Origin: an uncultured Phocaeicola sp.
GTDB lineage: Bacteria; Bacteroidota; Bacteroidia; Bacteroidales; Bacteroidaceae
Direction: 5' to 3'
Length of the DNA stretch: 64,000 nucleotides
NCBI GenBank assembly: GCA_948956705.1
Contig: CARCZS010000003.1
Coordinates: 35,786-99,785 of the forward strand
Shown: positions 27,363-37,050 of the stretch, in pieces
How the letters are laid out: each line of letters opens with the position of its first letter
Numbering within the stretch: position 1 is the stretch's first letter
Program-made: the position numbers and the translations under genes
The notes under the pieces: generated by a model
What the model was told of the DNA's origin: nothing
The model's input: the letters and a program-made list of their open reading frames with translations, nothing else
Database searches by the model: none

Positions 27363-27370
27363 CAAAAATA
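27363..27370 (-). promoter_or_regulatory. -7 promoter box of the rhaB-rhaD unit
   Basis: On the minus strand these bases read TATTTTTG, a full match to TAnnTTTG, about 40 bases before the rhaB ATG. The -33 TTTG is not evident, as expected for a promoter needing an activator, although this is inference. Confidence 0.45.
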
Positions 27371-27518
27371 GTTCATTCTTTTAAACTGCTCTTCTTTTTT
27401 TTGATAGAATAACAGTTCGATTGTGTGGTAAATGCCCTAAAACATATTATTCTTACTTTTCTTGTAACTTCTTTGGTGAAATGGCAGAATATCAATACCT
27501 TCGCTAAGTGAAAAATAT

Positions 27519-29405
27519 ATGAAGGTTTTATTAAGAATGAAAAGAATAGTCGGACATCTTATTGTTCTCTCTTTATTATGCTTGACAAATATTGGTCTGG
27601 CAAGAGCATGGGATGCTGATCGACAGCAGGCTCAACCTGATGAATTGCAAAAAAGTTATATCCATTCATTCAGACAAAATGCCGGTTTTATCCATACAGA
27701 GAGGAATGACAGTATCGCTCTTTTGGGTGACAGTCTGGCGACCGTGTTGGATTCCATAGGCAAGTATGATGAGTATTTTGAATTGAGAAGGATTGTAATC
27801 CGTTCGCATATCCTTAGAGGGGAGAGCCGTATTGCCATTGCCCAAAGTGATATGATGTACTCCAAGGCTCAGGCTATGAACCACAAATTCGGTATGGCGA
27901 TGTCGCTCAATGCAATTGGTGAGGTGTATAGTTACATGAACCGGTTGGAGGAAGCGGAAACATCACTCGAAGAGGCTTTCAGGCAGTTAAATGATCCTTC
28001 GGATAATCAGATTCTGACGAAAATACTACTGACGCAATTGGTGGATAATCTTCTTCACCTGAAAAAGGTTGAGAAGGCTAAACTGTATATCGAACGCATA
28101 AATGGGTATCCGCCGGCAGACTTATCTCCGGTGGAACAGGCACTTTTTCATAATTATAATGCTTATTATTGTATTCAAGCGGGTGTGCCGGACGAAGCCG
28201 ACAAGTACTTGAAGGAAGCATGGAAACTGGAACCGATGTTGCCGGTGGGGGTTATCCAGCATCTGTTGATAACTGAGGCTGCTTATTATGAGAGTAAGGG
28301 GGAATATGAAAAGGCGCTGGGTTCTTATGACCGTTTCTTTAATGGGAAGACATCGCAAAGGAATCGCGGATTGTATATTGATGCGATGCGCAATAAGGCA
28401 GAGCTGTATGTGATGATGGGCGAGGAGCAAGAGGCTTTTAAGCAGTTTGTGTCTGTTTATACTTATACAAAATCTGTATTTACGGAAACTTATCCTAAAG
28501 AGATAGACCAACTTTGTACCCGGTTTCAGGCGGACCGGTTGAAGTTTATGAATGAACATCGGCGTACTTTGTCCAACCGTTATTATGTGACCGGAATTGC
28601 TGTTTGTGTCTTGGTACTGTTTTATCTTATCTTTCTGAGTTGGAAGAAGATATTTAAACTGCGAGAATCGAAAAGAAAGCAGGAGGAGATGAGGCAGAAG
28701 GCGGAGAATGCTATTCGCAAAAAGAATATGTTCCTTTCTAATATGAGCCATGAAGTGCGTACGCCGTTAAATGCTATTGTGGGTTTCTCTACTTTGTTGG
28801 CGTCGGAGGAGGATATGGGCATGGATGATGACTCCCGTAAGCAAGCTTGTGAGATTATTCGTGTCAACTCGCACCAACTGCTGAAACTGATAAATGATAT
28901 ACTTGACTTGTCGGATTTTGAAGAGGATAATATTCAGTTCAATATAAAGGAGTATGATGCGGTGAAGATATGTTACGAAGTAATAGAAACTATACGCGCC
29001 TCTTATAAACTGAATGTGAAGCTGGAGTTTGAGACTGATTTGGCTTCGTTGGAGCTCGAAACGGATGATTCGAGGCTGAGACAGGTGTTGATAAATTTGC
29101 TGGTGAATGCTGTTAAGTTTACTAAAGAAGGTTCTATCGTGCTCAAACTTGAAATGGTAAATGACGGGACGGCTCTTTTTTCGGTGTCGGATACCGGTTG
29201 CGGCATCCCGAAGGAGAAGCAGAAACTTATTTTCGAGCGTTTTGAAAAGTTGAATGAATTTGTGCAGGGTAGCGGTTTGGGGCTTTCCATTTGTCAGTTG
29301 ATTGTGAAATTTGTAGGTGGTAGGATATGGATTGACGGAGACTATACCCGAGGGGCACGTTTTTGTTTCACTCATCCGTTAAAGTATAAATCGATGTTAT
29401 TATAA
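27519..29405 (+). CDS. TPR-containing sensor histidine kinase (intact), copy A1
   Basis: This 628-residue kinase has a signal peptide (1-30), a periplasmic helical TPR sensor region (about 80-345, e.g. AMNHKFGMAMSLNAIGEVYSYM), one membrane segment (354-375), a short coiled linker, a HisKA domain with phospho-acceptor H411 in FLSNMSHEVRTPLNA, and a complete HATPase domain: N-box with N526/N530 (VLINLLVNAVKFT), G1 DTGCGI (558-563), F-box FERFEKL and G2 GSGLGL (584-589). It has no receiver or output domain, so it should phosphorylate a separate response regulator, none of which is nearby. It ends 15 bases before the degenerate partner gene. Confidence 0.93.
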   Translation: MKVLLRMKRIVGHLIVLSLLCLTNIGLARAWDADRQQAQPDELQKSYIHSFRQNAGFIHTERNDSIALLGDSLATVLDSIGKYDEYFELRRIVIRSHILRGESRIAIAQSDMMYSKAQAMNHKFGMAMSLNAIGEVYSYMNRLEEAETSLEEAFRQLNDPSDNQILTKILLTQLVDNLLHLKKVEKAKLYIERINGYPPADLSPVEQALFHNYNAYYCIQAGVPDEADKYLKEAWKLEPMLPVGVIQHLLITEAAYYESKGEYEKALGSYDRFFNGKTSQRNRGLYIDAMRNKAELYVMMGEEQEAFKQFVSVYTYTKSVFTETYPKEIDQLCTRFQADRLKFMNEHRRTLSNRYYVTGIAVCVLVLFYLIFLSWKKIFKLRESKRKQEEMRQKAENAIRKKNMFLSNMSHEVRTPLNAIVGFSTLLASEEDMGMDDDSRKQACEIIRVNSHQLLKLINDILDLSDFEEDNIQFNIKEYDAVKICYEVIETIRASYKLNVKLEFETDLASLELETDDSRLRQVLINLLVNAVKFTKEGSIVLKLEMVNDGTALFSVSDTGCGIPKEKQKLIFERFEKLNEFVQGSGLGLSICQLIVKFVGGRIWIDGDYTRGARFCFTHPLKYKSMLL

Positions 29406-29420
29406 GCAGAGTATCATAAC

Positions 29421-31406
29421 ATGAAAAAAATTATAACACTGATATCTTGTCTGATTTCTTTTTCATGCCTCTTCTCTCGGGGCTGGAAGGGAGATGATAC
29501 GATTGCTTTTCGTGACAGTCTGATGAGGAAAGTGGAACATTTGCCAGCAGACACTTCTCGTTTGTTTGTCTTGCTGGATGCGGCATACTTGCATCAGAAT
29601 CCTCCTTATAATGTGTTTTTTGCCAGACACCTTTATGAAGAAGCACGTAAACAGCAGAATATATATTATGAGAATTTGGGCGCTTATTATCTGGCTGTCT
29701 GCTATGATAAAAAACATGATTTGGATAGTATTACGTTTTGGGTGGACAAACTGCAGGAACTTGCTTCCAAGATAGGCAAGTATGATTATTATCTAGAACA
29801 AAAGGCTGCCGTCAGTCGCGTACTGGCTTCTAAAAAGATGAATGAAAAGGCGGTTTTTGTAGCTTGGGAAGTATTGAAAGAATCGGAAGAGCGTCACTGT
29901 AATAATGGAATAGTGGCTGCTTATAACAGTTTGGGATGTACTTATGCCACTTCCAACCGCCCGGATGAGGCGCTTGCTGCTCTCTTAAAAGGCTATCGGG
30001 CATGCAGAAGATATACTAAATTGGGTTTGCACATTGATATTCTTTCTCGTTTGTCAAGGCAATATGCTTATAGAGCGAAGCGGGATTCGAGTACCTGGAA
30101 GCGGGATTCGGTTTTGTTTTATTTGAAGAAAATGGATGATTTATTGGGTGGAGTTGTGGAAAAGGAACCGAAAACGCTTAATAATTGGAGAGATGTAATG
30201 GTGGATTGCCAGATTAAGTACGTCAACTATTACATGAATAAAAAGAATTATCCCAAAACTATTGAAGCCCTTGAAAAGTCTAAAGCGTTGCTTACTCCGG
30301 AAGTGGATTCGGTGTATTGGCTGAATATCCAATTGATGGAAATGCAATATTATGCGCGGACACAAAAATATGACCAAGGGCTTGCATTGATTGATCAGGT
30401 TGCTCCGTTTGTGGAAAAAGACCATATAGATGTATTCGAAACTCTTATTTTTTATAAGTCTTTAATACTGCGCGACAAGGGGGATTGGAACGGAGGTATC
30501 AATACCTTGAAACTTTTGCTGCATAAACAGGATTCATTGAATATAGCTACTACCACCAGCCAGTTGGAACAGGTAAAAGAGAAGTATCAAATCAATGAAC
30601 TGCTGATGGAAAAGCAGAAGATTGCCAATATGAATTATCTTCGGGCGATAACGATTCTGAGTGTACTGCTGGTTCTGATGCTCCTGTTTTATCTTTATAC
30701 CGGCTATTTATCCAAGAAAATAGCTGTGGCGGAGAAGGAGGCGATAAGGGCTGCCGAACTTTCTCATGCCGACAATTTGGCCAAGGAACGGTTAAAACTT
30801 GAAATCAGTCATGATATACGGACTCCTTTGAATGCAGTGGTCGGTTTTGCCGAGATTCTGGCTGATGCGGATTGTTTGGATGAAGAGACTAAATCCACTT
30901 ATAATAAGATTGTTCAGGAGAATGCCACGCAGTTGTTGGACTATGTGAATAATATTCTTGAGTTGTCTCGTCTTGAGTCGGGGAAAATAAAGTATGTGGA
31001 AGAGCGTTGTGACTTTGTCAGTCTGTTTCGTGCAGTGATAGAGGAAGCTAATAAAAATGCGCAGAACTGTGTGCATGCAGAGCTACGTACTGATTTGGAG
31101 ACACAGACGGTCAGAACAGACCGGGCCCGTTTACTTTCTTTATTAGAGAGTTTGACTGTCTCTACTGTCGATACGGAATTTTATCATTCGGATATAACTG
31201 TAAAGCGTATAGATGAAAAATCCCTTTTACTGGTGACGGTTGTCAATACACCATTGGCAAAGGAGCGTTTTGAGAATAAAACAGCTATGATTCGTAATGA
31301 GATAAATGCTCACTTCATTCATTATTTTGGAGGGTATTATAAAGTAGACGAGCAGGCAAAACAAGGCCCTTCAGTAACTTTTACTTATCCGTATGATGAT
31401 AAATAG
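29421..31406 (+). CDS. TPR sensor protein with degenerate histidine-kinase domain, copy A2
   Basis: The 661-residue protein has a signal peptide, a periplasmic TPR region (about 60-390), a membrane segment (406-430) and a HisKA domain that keeps the phospho-acceptor H464 (LEISHDIRTPLNA). The ATP-binding domain is ruined: at the N-box it reads ARLLSLLESLTVSTV with no catalytic Asn, the DTGxGI box is replaced by VVNTPLAKER, and the GxGLGL box is missing. The end, NEINAHFIHYFGGYY...FTYPY, lines up with the intact kinases and with the second degenerate copy (39178-41136), which shares N(T/S)PLA, KT.IR..IN and YFGG. It cannot bind ATP normally; it may be a phosphotransfer or heterodimer partner of the kinase encoded upstream. 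Confidence 0.85.
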   Translation: MKKIITLISCLISFSCLFSRGWKGDDTIAFRDSLMRKVEHLPADTSRLFVLLDAAYLHQNPPYNVFFARHLYEEARKQQNIYYENLGAYYLAVCYDKKHDLDSITFWVDKLQELASKIGKYDYYLEQKAAVSRVLASKKMNEKAVFVAWEVLKESEERHCNNGIVAAYNSLGCTYATSNRPDEALAALLKGYRACRRYTKLGLHIDILSRLSRQYAYRAKRDSSTWKRDSVLFYLKKMDDLLGGVVEKEPKTLNNWRDVMVDCQIKYVNYYMNKKNYPKTIEALEKSKALLTPEVDSVYWLNIQLMEMQYYARTQKYDQGLALIDQVAPFVEKDHIDVFETLIFYKSLILRDKGDWNGGINTLKLLLHKQDSLNIATTTSQLEQVKEKYQINELLMEKQKIANMNYLRAITILSVLLVLMLLFYLYTGYLSKKIAVAEKEAIRAAELSHADNLAKERLKLEISHDIRTPLNAVVGFAEILADADCLDEETKSTYNKIVQENATQLLDYVNNILELSRLESGKIKYVEERCDFVSLFRAVIEEANKNAQNCVHAELRTDLETQTVRTDRARLLSLLESLTVSTVDTEFYHSDITVKRIDEKSLLLVTVVNTPLAKERFENKTAMIRNEINAHFIHYFGGYYKVDEQAKQGPSVTFTYPYDDK

Positions 31407-33645
31407 CCGCAGGAAATTTATGAGCAGGATTGGAAGACAGTTGATGTTATTGACATGGGCATTGTTAGCCTGTACATTGTCGGGATGGGGAGGAGTAGCC
31501 AGACGTGTGCTGGTGATACATTCATACGAAGAGAGTTATGCCGCATATCCGGATTTTAACCGGAAAATAGCAGATGCTTTTGCTAAAAGGAATATGGAGG
31601 TGGACTTACGTGTATTCTATTTGGATTGTGAGTCTTATTTAGCACAGGCGGAGTTGGAAAGAATGTATTATATGATAGATTCAGTCCGGTCTTGGCATCC
31701 TGAACTGATTTTAGTAAATGAAGACCAGGCCACATATTCTTTATTGAAGTGCGGGCATCCTTATTTGAAGAAGATTCCTATTGTGTTTGGAGGAGTGAAT
31801 TATCCCAACTGGCCATTGATAAGGCAATATCCGAATGTTACAGGCTTTCATGACAAGATGGAAATCAAGGAAAATATAGATTTTGCCAAAGCGCTATTGG
31901 GAGATGAAGTGCACTTCTTTGCTGTTATGGATTCTACTTTCTTTGATAAAAAAATAGAGGCAGATATGCATAGGCAGTTGAAAGATGAAAATATCTTGTG
32001 GATTATGGACCGGAAAACGGCGGAGTTGAAATTGGAACGGACTCATAAACTGACTTTTCATTATATTCCCATGCGCAATTCTACGAATGGTTATTTAGCT
32101 TGGAATATGAGTAAATATCAACATAACAGTTGCTATTTGCAGTGTAAGCGTGACTTTACGACTGTCAATGTCAGTAATCTGGCTCAGGGACTTACTTTGA
32201 CGATGATAAATGATGGGTTTGGACAAAAAGAAAAGTTATTGGGAGGTTATTTGACTATGCTTGATACGCAAGTGGAAGAGGAGGTAGAGACGGCTGTCAG
32301 GCTGCTGAATGGTGAAAATATTTCTAAGTTGCCCATTAGGGAAAGCCGCAAGGATTATGTGGTGGATTGGAATGTTATGGCTCAGCTGGGTTGGGGGAAA
32401 GACAGAATCCCCGGTTATTGTAAAATTATAAATATTCCCTTTAAGGACGAATATCCGGTGTTGTGGTTATTCTTGGTTATTTCGATAACAATCTGGGTTG
32501 GCTTAATCATTTCGTGGCTATTGTTTCTCTATCTTCGTGAGCAGAGAAGGAAAAAACGTGTACTTCTGGACCTTGCAGATAAGAATGAGACATTGGAACT
32601 GGCTATTGAGGGAAGTAATACGTTTGCATGGAAACTACAGAATGAATCTCTTGTGTTTGAAACTGCATTTTGGAAATCACAGAATATGCCGGATGGGAAA
32701 TTGACGATAGAAGATTTGGTTGAAGTGACTCATCCGAATGACAAGGAAATTATTTATAATGATTGGAAAGAACATTTGTATGCCAAAAAGAAAATAGTGC
32801 AGGTGCGTTGTGATTTCAATGATAAAGGGTATCAATGGTGGGAATTCCGTTATACTACTACTCGGTTGGCTACCGGAGAGTACCGGACTGCCGGATTGTT
32901 GCTCAATGTGCAGAATATAAAGGATAAGGAACATGAACTGGAGGAAGCACGAAGATTGGCAGAAAAAGCAGAATTGAAAGAGTCTTTTCTTACTAACATG
33001 AGTCATGAGATACGCACTCCCTTGAATGCCATTGTCGGGTTTGCCAATGTGATTAACGCTGAGGAGGATTTATCAAAAGAGGAAAAGCAGGAATATGTTA
33101 ATATCATTAATGTGAATACGGAGCAGTTGCTGAAACTGATAAATGATATTCTTGAAATCTCCCGTCTTGATTCGGGACAAATGTCTTTCGATTATACTAT
33201 GTGTGATGTCAGTGAGTTGGTGAATGATGTTTATCAGACACATAGCGTGTTAATCCCTTCTTGCTTGCAATTCTTGAAAGAGATTCCTTCGGGAGTTTCT
33301 CCCCGGATTTATGTGGACAGAGGACGAGTGATGCAGGTGCTCACCAATTTCTTGAATAACGCTTGCAAGTTTACACAGCAAGGATATATCAAGTTGGGAT
33401 GGGAATATGCAAAAGCAACTTCAGAAGTGTATATTTATGTAGAAGATACCGGAAAAGGTATTCCTGCCGAAGAACGGAACATAATTTTTAGTCGTTTTTA
33501 TAAACAAGATGAGTTTGCACAGGGTACAGGATTAGGGCTTTCTATCTGTAAAGCCATCATTGAGAAGCTTCACGGAAAGATTGAGTTATGGTCGGAAGTA
33601 GGCAAAGGTAGCTGTTTTTCTATCGTACTTCCTTGTCAGGTGTGA
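31393..33645 (+). CDS. Sensor histidine kinase with periplasmic ABC-binding-protein-like sensor
   Basis: The first ATG overlaps the previous gene by 14 bases; an ATG at 31420 is an equally good start. The product (up to 750 residues) has a signal peptide, a large periplasmic domain (about 37-350) resembling ABC-type substrate-binding proteins (RRVLVIHSYEESYAAYPDFN, IPIVFGGVNYPNW), a membrane segment (356-380), a PAS-like region (about 395-515), HisKA with H538 (TNMSHEIRTPLNA) and a complete HATPase domain: N-box LTNFLNNACKFT, G1 DTGKGI (685-690) and G2 GTGLGL (711-716). Its sensor differs from the TPR kinases before it, yet it forms the third gene of the same run, suggesting joint transcription. 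Confidence 0.9.
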   Translation: MMINSRRKFMSRIGRQLMLLTWALLACTLSGWGGVARRVLVIHSYEESYAAYPDFNRKIADAFAKRNMEVDLRVFYLDCESYLAQAELERMYYMIDSVRSWHPELILVNEDQATYSLLKCGHPYLKKIPIVFGGVNYPNWPLIRQYPNVTGFHDKMEIKENIDFAKALLGDEVHFFAVMDSTFFDKKIEADMHRQLKDENILWIMDRKTAELKLERTHKLTFHYIPMRNSTNGYLAWNMSKYQHNSCYLQCKRDFTTVNVSNLAQGLTLTMINDGFGQKEKLLGGYLTMLDTQVEEEVETAVRLLNGENISKLPIRESRKDYVVDWNVMAQLGWGKDRIPGYCKIINIPFKDEYPVLWLFLVISITIWVGLIISWLLFLYLREQRRKKRVLLDLADKNETLELAIEGSNTFAWKLQNESLVFETAFWKSQNMPDGKLTIEDLVEVTHPNDKEIIYNDWKEHLYAKKKIVQVRCDFNDKGYQWWEFRYTTTRLATGEYRTAGLLLNVQNIKDKEHELEEARRLAEKAELKESFLTNMSHEIRTPLNAIVGFANVINAEEDLSKEEKQEYVNIINVNTEQLLKLINDILEISRLDSGQMSFDYTMCDVSELVNDVYQTHSVLIPSCLQFLKEIPSGVSPRIYVDRGRVMQVLTNFLNNACKFTQQGYIKLGWEYAKATSEVYIYVEDTGKGIPAEERNIIFSRFYKQDEFAQGTGLGLSICKAIIEKLHGKIELWSEVGKGSCFSIVLPCQV

Positions 33646-33690
33646 CTCTTTCCGGTTAAAATGCAACTTCAGCACTACTTTTTTTGCATA

Positions 33691-33700
33691 TTTGCGCAAA
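33691..33700. promoter_or_regulatory. Palindrome upstream of argR, possible operator
   Basis: TTTGCGCAAA is a perfect 10-bp palindrome inside the imperfect longer ATATTTGCGCAAAAATAT. It sits 13 bases upstream of the -33 element of the argR promoter. It could be an ArgR autoregulatory site, but it does not match the E. coli ARG box well. Confidence 0.3.
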
Positions 33701-33712
33701 AATATTCCGGTT

Positions 33713-33747
33713 TTTGTATCTATATTCCCAGATAATGCGTAATTTTG
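33713..33747 (+). promoter_or_regulatory. Promoter of the argR-argD operon
   Basis: A -33 TTTG (33713-33716) and a -7 TAATTTTG (33740-33747) match the Bacteroides promoter consensus, with a slightly long 23-base gap. The predicted start point near 33755 leaves a leader of about 20 bases before the argR ATG at 33774. Confidence 0.6.
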
Positions 33748-33773
33748 CAGCCGAATTAGAATAATTATGCAGT

Positions 33774-34250
33774 ATGAAGAGCAAGAATAGTAGACTTGAT
33801 GCCATCAAAATTATAGTTTCCAGCAAGGAAATAGGAAGTCAGGAAGAGTTGTTGCAAGAATTGGCAAAAGAGGGTTTCCGCTTGACACAGGCTACGTTGT
33901 CACGTGACTTGAAACAATTGAAAGTTGCTAAGGCTGCCAGTATGAATGGAAATTATGTATATGTATTACCTAACAATACAATGTACAAGCGTATGACCGA
34001 ACAACATTCGGCCAGCGAATTATTGATGCATAATGGGTTTATTTCCATTGAATTTTCGGCAAATCTGGCTGTAATCAAAACTCGTCCCGGTTATGCCAGC
34101 AGTTTGGCTTATGACATTGACAATAAAGAGTTTGATGAGATTTTGGGTACTATTGCCGGAGATGATACTATTATACTTGTGATACGCGAAGGCTGCACAA
34201 AGACAGGAGTGAAGAATGCGCTCTCACTCATTATACCGAATATACAATAA
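33774..34250 (+). CDS. argR: Arginine repressor ArgR
   Basis: The 158-residue protein has the standard length. Residues 1-75 form a winged helix (DAIKIIVSSKEIGSQEELLQ, then LTQATLSRDLKQLKVAK, the SRDL recognition helix), and residues 85-155 the arginine-binding hexamer core (VIKTRPGYASSLAYDID and GTIAGDDTIILVI). With bound arginine it represses arginine synthesis genes, here the genes directly following it. First gene of the run argR - GNAT - argG - argC - argD with gaps of 2-29 bases. Confidence 0.95.
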   Translation: MKSKNSRLDAIKIIVSSKEIGSQEELLQELAKEGFRLTQATLSRDLKQLKVAKAASMNGNYVYVLPNNTMYKRMTEQHSASELLMHNGFISIEFSANLAVIKTRPGYASSLAYDIDNKEFDEILGTIAGDDTIILVIREGCTKTGVKNALSLIIPNIQ

Positions 34251-34270
34251 AAAATAATATAGAATAAGAA

Positions 34271-34828
34271 ATGGATGCTAAACAAGTTGATGTGATGGTG
34301 GCTGATGCCTCACATGAAGTTTACGTTGATAAGATTTTAGATACCATCAGGGAAGCAGCTAAGGTACGCGGAACGGGCATCGCAGAACGCACACATGAAT
34401 ATGTGGCGACTAAAATGAGAGAAGGAAAAGCGATTATCGCTTTATGTGGTGAGGAGTTTGCAGGTTTTACCTATATTGAGTCGTGGGGAAACAAGCAGTA
34501 TGTAGCCACGTCGGGATTGATTGTTCATCCTGATTATCGTGGCTTGGGCTTGGCAAAACGCATTAAAGCGGCGTCTTTCCGCTTGGCGCGTTTACGATGG
34601 CCGAAGGCTAAGATTTTCAGTCTGACCAGCGGTGCAGCTGTAATGAAAATGAATACTGAACTGGGCTATGTTCCCGTTACATTCAATGAATTGACGGATG
34701 ATGAAGCGTTTTGGAAAGGCTGTGAAGGATGTACCAATCACGATATATTGGTGGCAAAGAACCGTAAGTTCTGTATCTGTACTGCGATGCTTTATGATCC
34801 GGCTTTGCATGAGGAGGATACGATTTAA
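34271..34828 (+). CDS. GNAT-family N-acyltransferase of the arginine operon
   Basis: The 185-residue protein has a GNAT fold; the acyl-CoA-binding motif A is seen in SGLIVHPDYRGLGLAKRIKAA (about residues 82-102, RGLGLA), preceded by IALCGEEFAGFTYIE. It sits between argR and argG. Bacteroidota make arginine through N-succinylated intermediates and lack a classical argA/argJ arrangement, so this is a good candidate for the first enzyme, N-acylglutamate synthase (acetyl or succinyl donor). That role is inferred from position; an alternative is a protein or metabolite acetyltransferase merely co-regulated with the pathway. Two cysteine-rich spots near the end (WKGCEGCTNHD, FCICTAM) are unusual. 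Confidence 0.82.
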   Translation: MDAKQVDVMVADASHEVYVDKILDTIREAAKVRGTGIAERTHEYVATKMREGKAIIALCGEEFAGFTYIESWGNKQYVATSGLIVHPDYRGLGLAKRIKAASFRLARLRWPKAKIFSLTSGAAVMKMNTELGYVPVTFNELTDDEAFWKGCEGCTNHDILVAKNRKFCICTAMLYDPALHEEDTI

Positions 34829-34857
34829 AGAAGGAATAATAAAAAACATATACCATT

Positions 34858-36066
34858 ATGGAAGAAAAGAAGAAAAAAGTAGTAGTTGCATTCAGTGGTG
34901 GTCTTGATACCTCGTTTACTGTAATGTATCTGGCTAAGGAAAAAGGATATGAAGTGTATGCAGCTTGCGCAAACACCGGTGGTTTCAGCGAAGAACAACT
35001 GAAGCAGAACGAAGAAAATGCTTATAAGTTGGGGGCTGTGAAATACGTGACTTTGGACGTCACTCAGGAATATTATGAGAAGAGTTTGAAATACATGGTA
35101 TTCGGTAATGTCCTTCGTAACGGAACTTATCCTATTTCTGTAAGTTCGGAACGTATCTTCCAGGGATTGGCCATTGCCCGCTATGCCAACGAAATCGGTG
35201 CTGACGCTATCGCTCATGGTTCAACTGGTGCGGGTAACGATCAAATCCGTTTTGATATGACTTTCCTGGTATTGGCTCCGGGGGTGGAAATTATTACCCT
35301 TACCCGTGATATGGCGTTGAGCCGTCAACAGGAAATCGACTACTTGAATGAGCATGGTTTTGCAGCAGATTTCACAAAGTTGAAATATTCATATAACGTA
35401 GGCCTTTGGGGAACTTCAATTTGTGGTGGTGAGATTCTGGATTCTGCACAGGGATTGCCCGAAAGTGCATACTTGAAACAGGTGACAAAGGAGGGTAGCG
35501 AACAACTTCGCCTTACTTTCGAGAAAGGGGAGCTGAAAGCTGTGAATGATGAAAAGTTTGATAATCCTATCAAGGCTATCCAGAAGGTGGAAGAAATCGG
35601 TGCCGCTTACGGCATCGGTCGTGATATGCATGTGGGAGATACCATTATCGGTATCAAAGGCCGTGTAGGTTTCGAGGCTGCTGCTCCCATGCTGATTATC
35701 GGTGCACATCGTTTCCTTGAAAAATACACCTTGAGCAAATGGCAGCAATATTGGAAAGATCAGGTTGCCAATTGGTATGGAATGTTCTTGCATGAAAGTC
35801 AGTATTTGGAACCGGTGATGCGTGATATCGAAGCTATGCTTCAGGAATCGCAGCGCAACGTCAACGGTACGGCTATCCTTGAACTCCGTCCGCTTTCGTT
35901 CTCTACAGTAGGCGTTGAATCGAAAGACGATTTGGTGAAAACCAAGTTCGGTGAATATGGTGAAATGCAGAAAGGCTGGACGGCGGAAGATGCGAAAGGC
36001 TTTATCAAAGTAACTTCTACACCATTGCGTGTTTATTATAATAACCACAAGGACGAAGAGATTTAA
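34858..36066 (+). CDS. argG: Argininosuccinate synthase
   Basis: The 402-residue enzyme has the ATP pyrophosphatase motif VVAFSGGLDTSFT near the start, the GNDQIRFD substrate loop and GLWGTSICGGEILD. It condenses citrulline and aspartate with ATP to argininosuccinate in the cytoplasm. Length and motifs are typical. It follows the GNAT gene by 29 bases and precedes argC by 2. Confidence 0.96.
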   Translation: MEEKKKKVVVAFSGGLDTSFTVMYLAKEKGYEVYAACANTGGFSEEQLKQNEENAYKLGAVKYVTLDVTQEYYEKSLKYMVFGNVLRNGTYPISVSSERIFQGLAIARYANEIGADAIAHGSTGAGNDQIRFDMTFLVLAPGVEIITLTRDMALSRQQEIDYLNEHGFAADFTKLKYSYNVGLWGTSICGGEILDSAQGLPESAYLKQVTKEGSEQLRLTFEKGELKAVNDEKFDNPIKAIQKVEEIGAAYGIGRDMHVGDTIIGIKGRVGFEAAAPMLIIGAHRFLEKYTLSKWQQYWKDQVANWYGMFLHESQYLEPVMRDIEAMLQESQRNVNGTAILELRPLSFSTVGVESKDDLVKTKFGEYGEMQKGWTAEDAKGFIKVTSTPLRVYYNNHKDEEI

Positions 36067-36068
36067 TT

Positions 36069-37037
36069 ATGATTAAAGTAGGAATTATCGGTGGGGCCGG
36101 TTATACGGCAGGCGAATTGATTCGTCTGCTGATTAATCATCCCGAAGTGGAAATAAAGTTTGTAAATAGTAGCAGTAACGCTGGCAATAAGATAACTGAC
36201 GTACATGAAGGACTCTATGGTGAGACCGATTTGGTATTTACTGACCAGCTTCCTTTGGATGAAATAGATGTATTGTTCTTCTGTACCGCCCATGGTGATA
36301 CGAAGAAGTTTATGGATAGTCATAATGTACCTGAAGATCTGAAAATCATTGACCTCAGTATGGACTATCGTATTAAGAGTGACGACCATGACTTTATCTA
36401 TGGTTTGCCCGAACTGAACCGTCGTGGCATTTGCCACAGCAAGCACGTAGCAAACCCAGGGTGTTTTGCTACTTGTATCCAGTTGGGATTATTGCCTCTG
36501 GCAAAACATTTATTGCTGAACGAAGATGTGATGGTGAATGCCATTACAGGAAGTACCGGTGCCGGTGTCAAACCGAGTGCGACAAGCCATTTTAGCTGGC
36601 GTAATAATAATATGAGCATCTATAAACCGTTTTCTCACCAGCATGTGCCCGAAATTAAACAGTCATTGAAGCAGTTGCAGAACAGTTTTGATTCTGAAAT
36701 AGATTTCATCCCTTACCGTGGCGACTTCCCGCGTGGTATCTTTGCCACATTGGTTGTGAAATGCAAGGTAGAACTGGAAGAACTGGTGAAGATGTACACA
36801 GACTACTATGCCGAAGATTCCTTTGTTCATATTGTAGATAAAAACATTGACTTGAAGCAGGTGGTGAACACCAACAAGTGCTTGATTCATTTGGAAAAAC
36901 ATGGCGACAAACTGCTGGTTATCTCTTGCATCGACAACTTGTTGAAAGGTGCCAGCGGCCAGGCTGTCCATAACATGAACCTTATGTTCAATCTGGAAGA
37001 GACGGTAGGCTTGAAGTTGAAACCGGCTGCTTTCTAA
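36069..37037 (+). CDS. argC: N-acyl-gamma-glutamyl-phosphate reductase
   Basis: The 322-residue protein starts with the NADP-binding Rossmann motif VGIIGGAGYTAGELIRLL and carries the catalytic C132 in VANPGCFATC; other conserved parts are SGAR-equivalent SSNAGN and the C-terminal LLKGASGQAVHNMNLM. It reduces N-acylglutamyl phosphate to the semialdehyde. In Bacteroidota the acyl group is probably succinyl rather than acetyl, an inference from known Bacteroides arginine synthesis. Confidence 0.95.
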   Translation: MIKVGIIGGAGYTAGELIRLLINHPEVEIKFVNSSSNAGNKITDVHEGLYGETDLVFTDQLPLDEIDVLFFCTAHGDTKKFMDSHNVPEDLKIIDLSMDYRIKSDDHDFIYGLPELNRRGICHSKHVANPGCFATCIQLGLLPLAKHLLLNEDVMVNAITGSTGAGVKPSATSHFSWRNNNMSIYKPFSHQHVPEIKQSLKQLQNSFDSEIDFIPYRGDFPRGIFATLVVKCKVELEELVKMYTDYYAEDSFVHIVDKNIDLKQVVNTNKCLIHLEKHGDKLLVISCIDNLLKGASGQAVHNMNLMFNLEETVGLKLKPAAF

Positions 37038-37050
37038 AAAAAGAAGAGTT

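Noticed and set aside
28122..29375. Long minus-strand frames opposite the first TPR kinase
   Set aside because: The plus strand carries an unmistakable kinase with all catalytic boxes; the opposite frames have no protein-like pattern.
29421..31406. Treating the degenerate kinase as a pseudogene
   Set aside because: The frame is complete, tightly linked to its neighbours, and its altered motifs are shared with the second copy at 39178-41136, which argues for a working protein.
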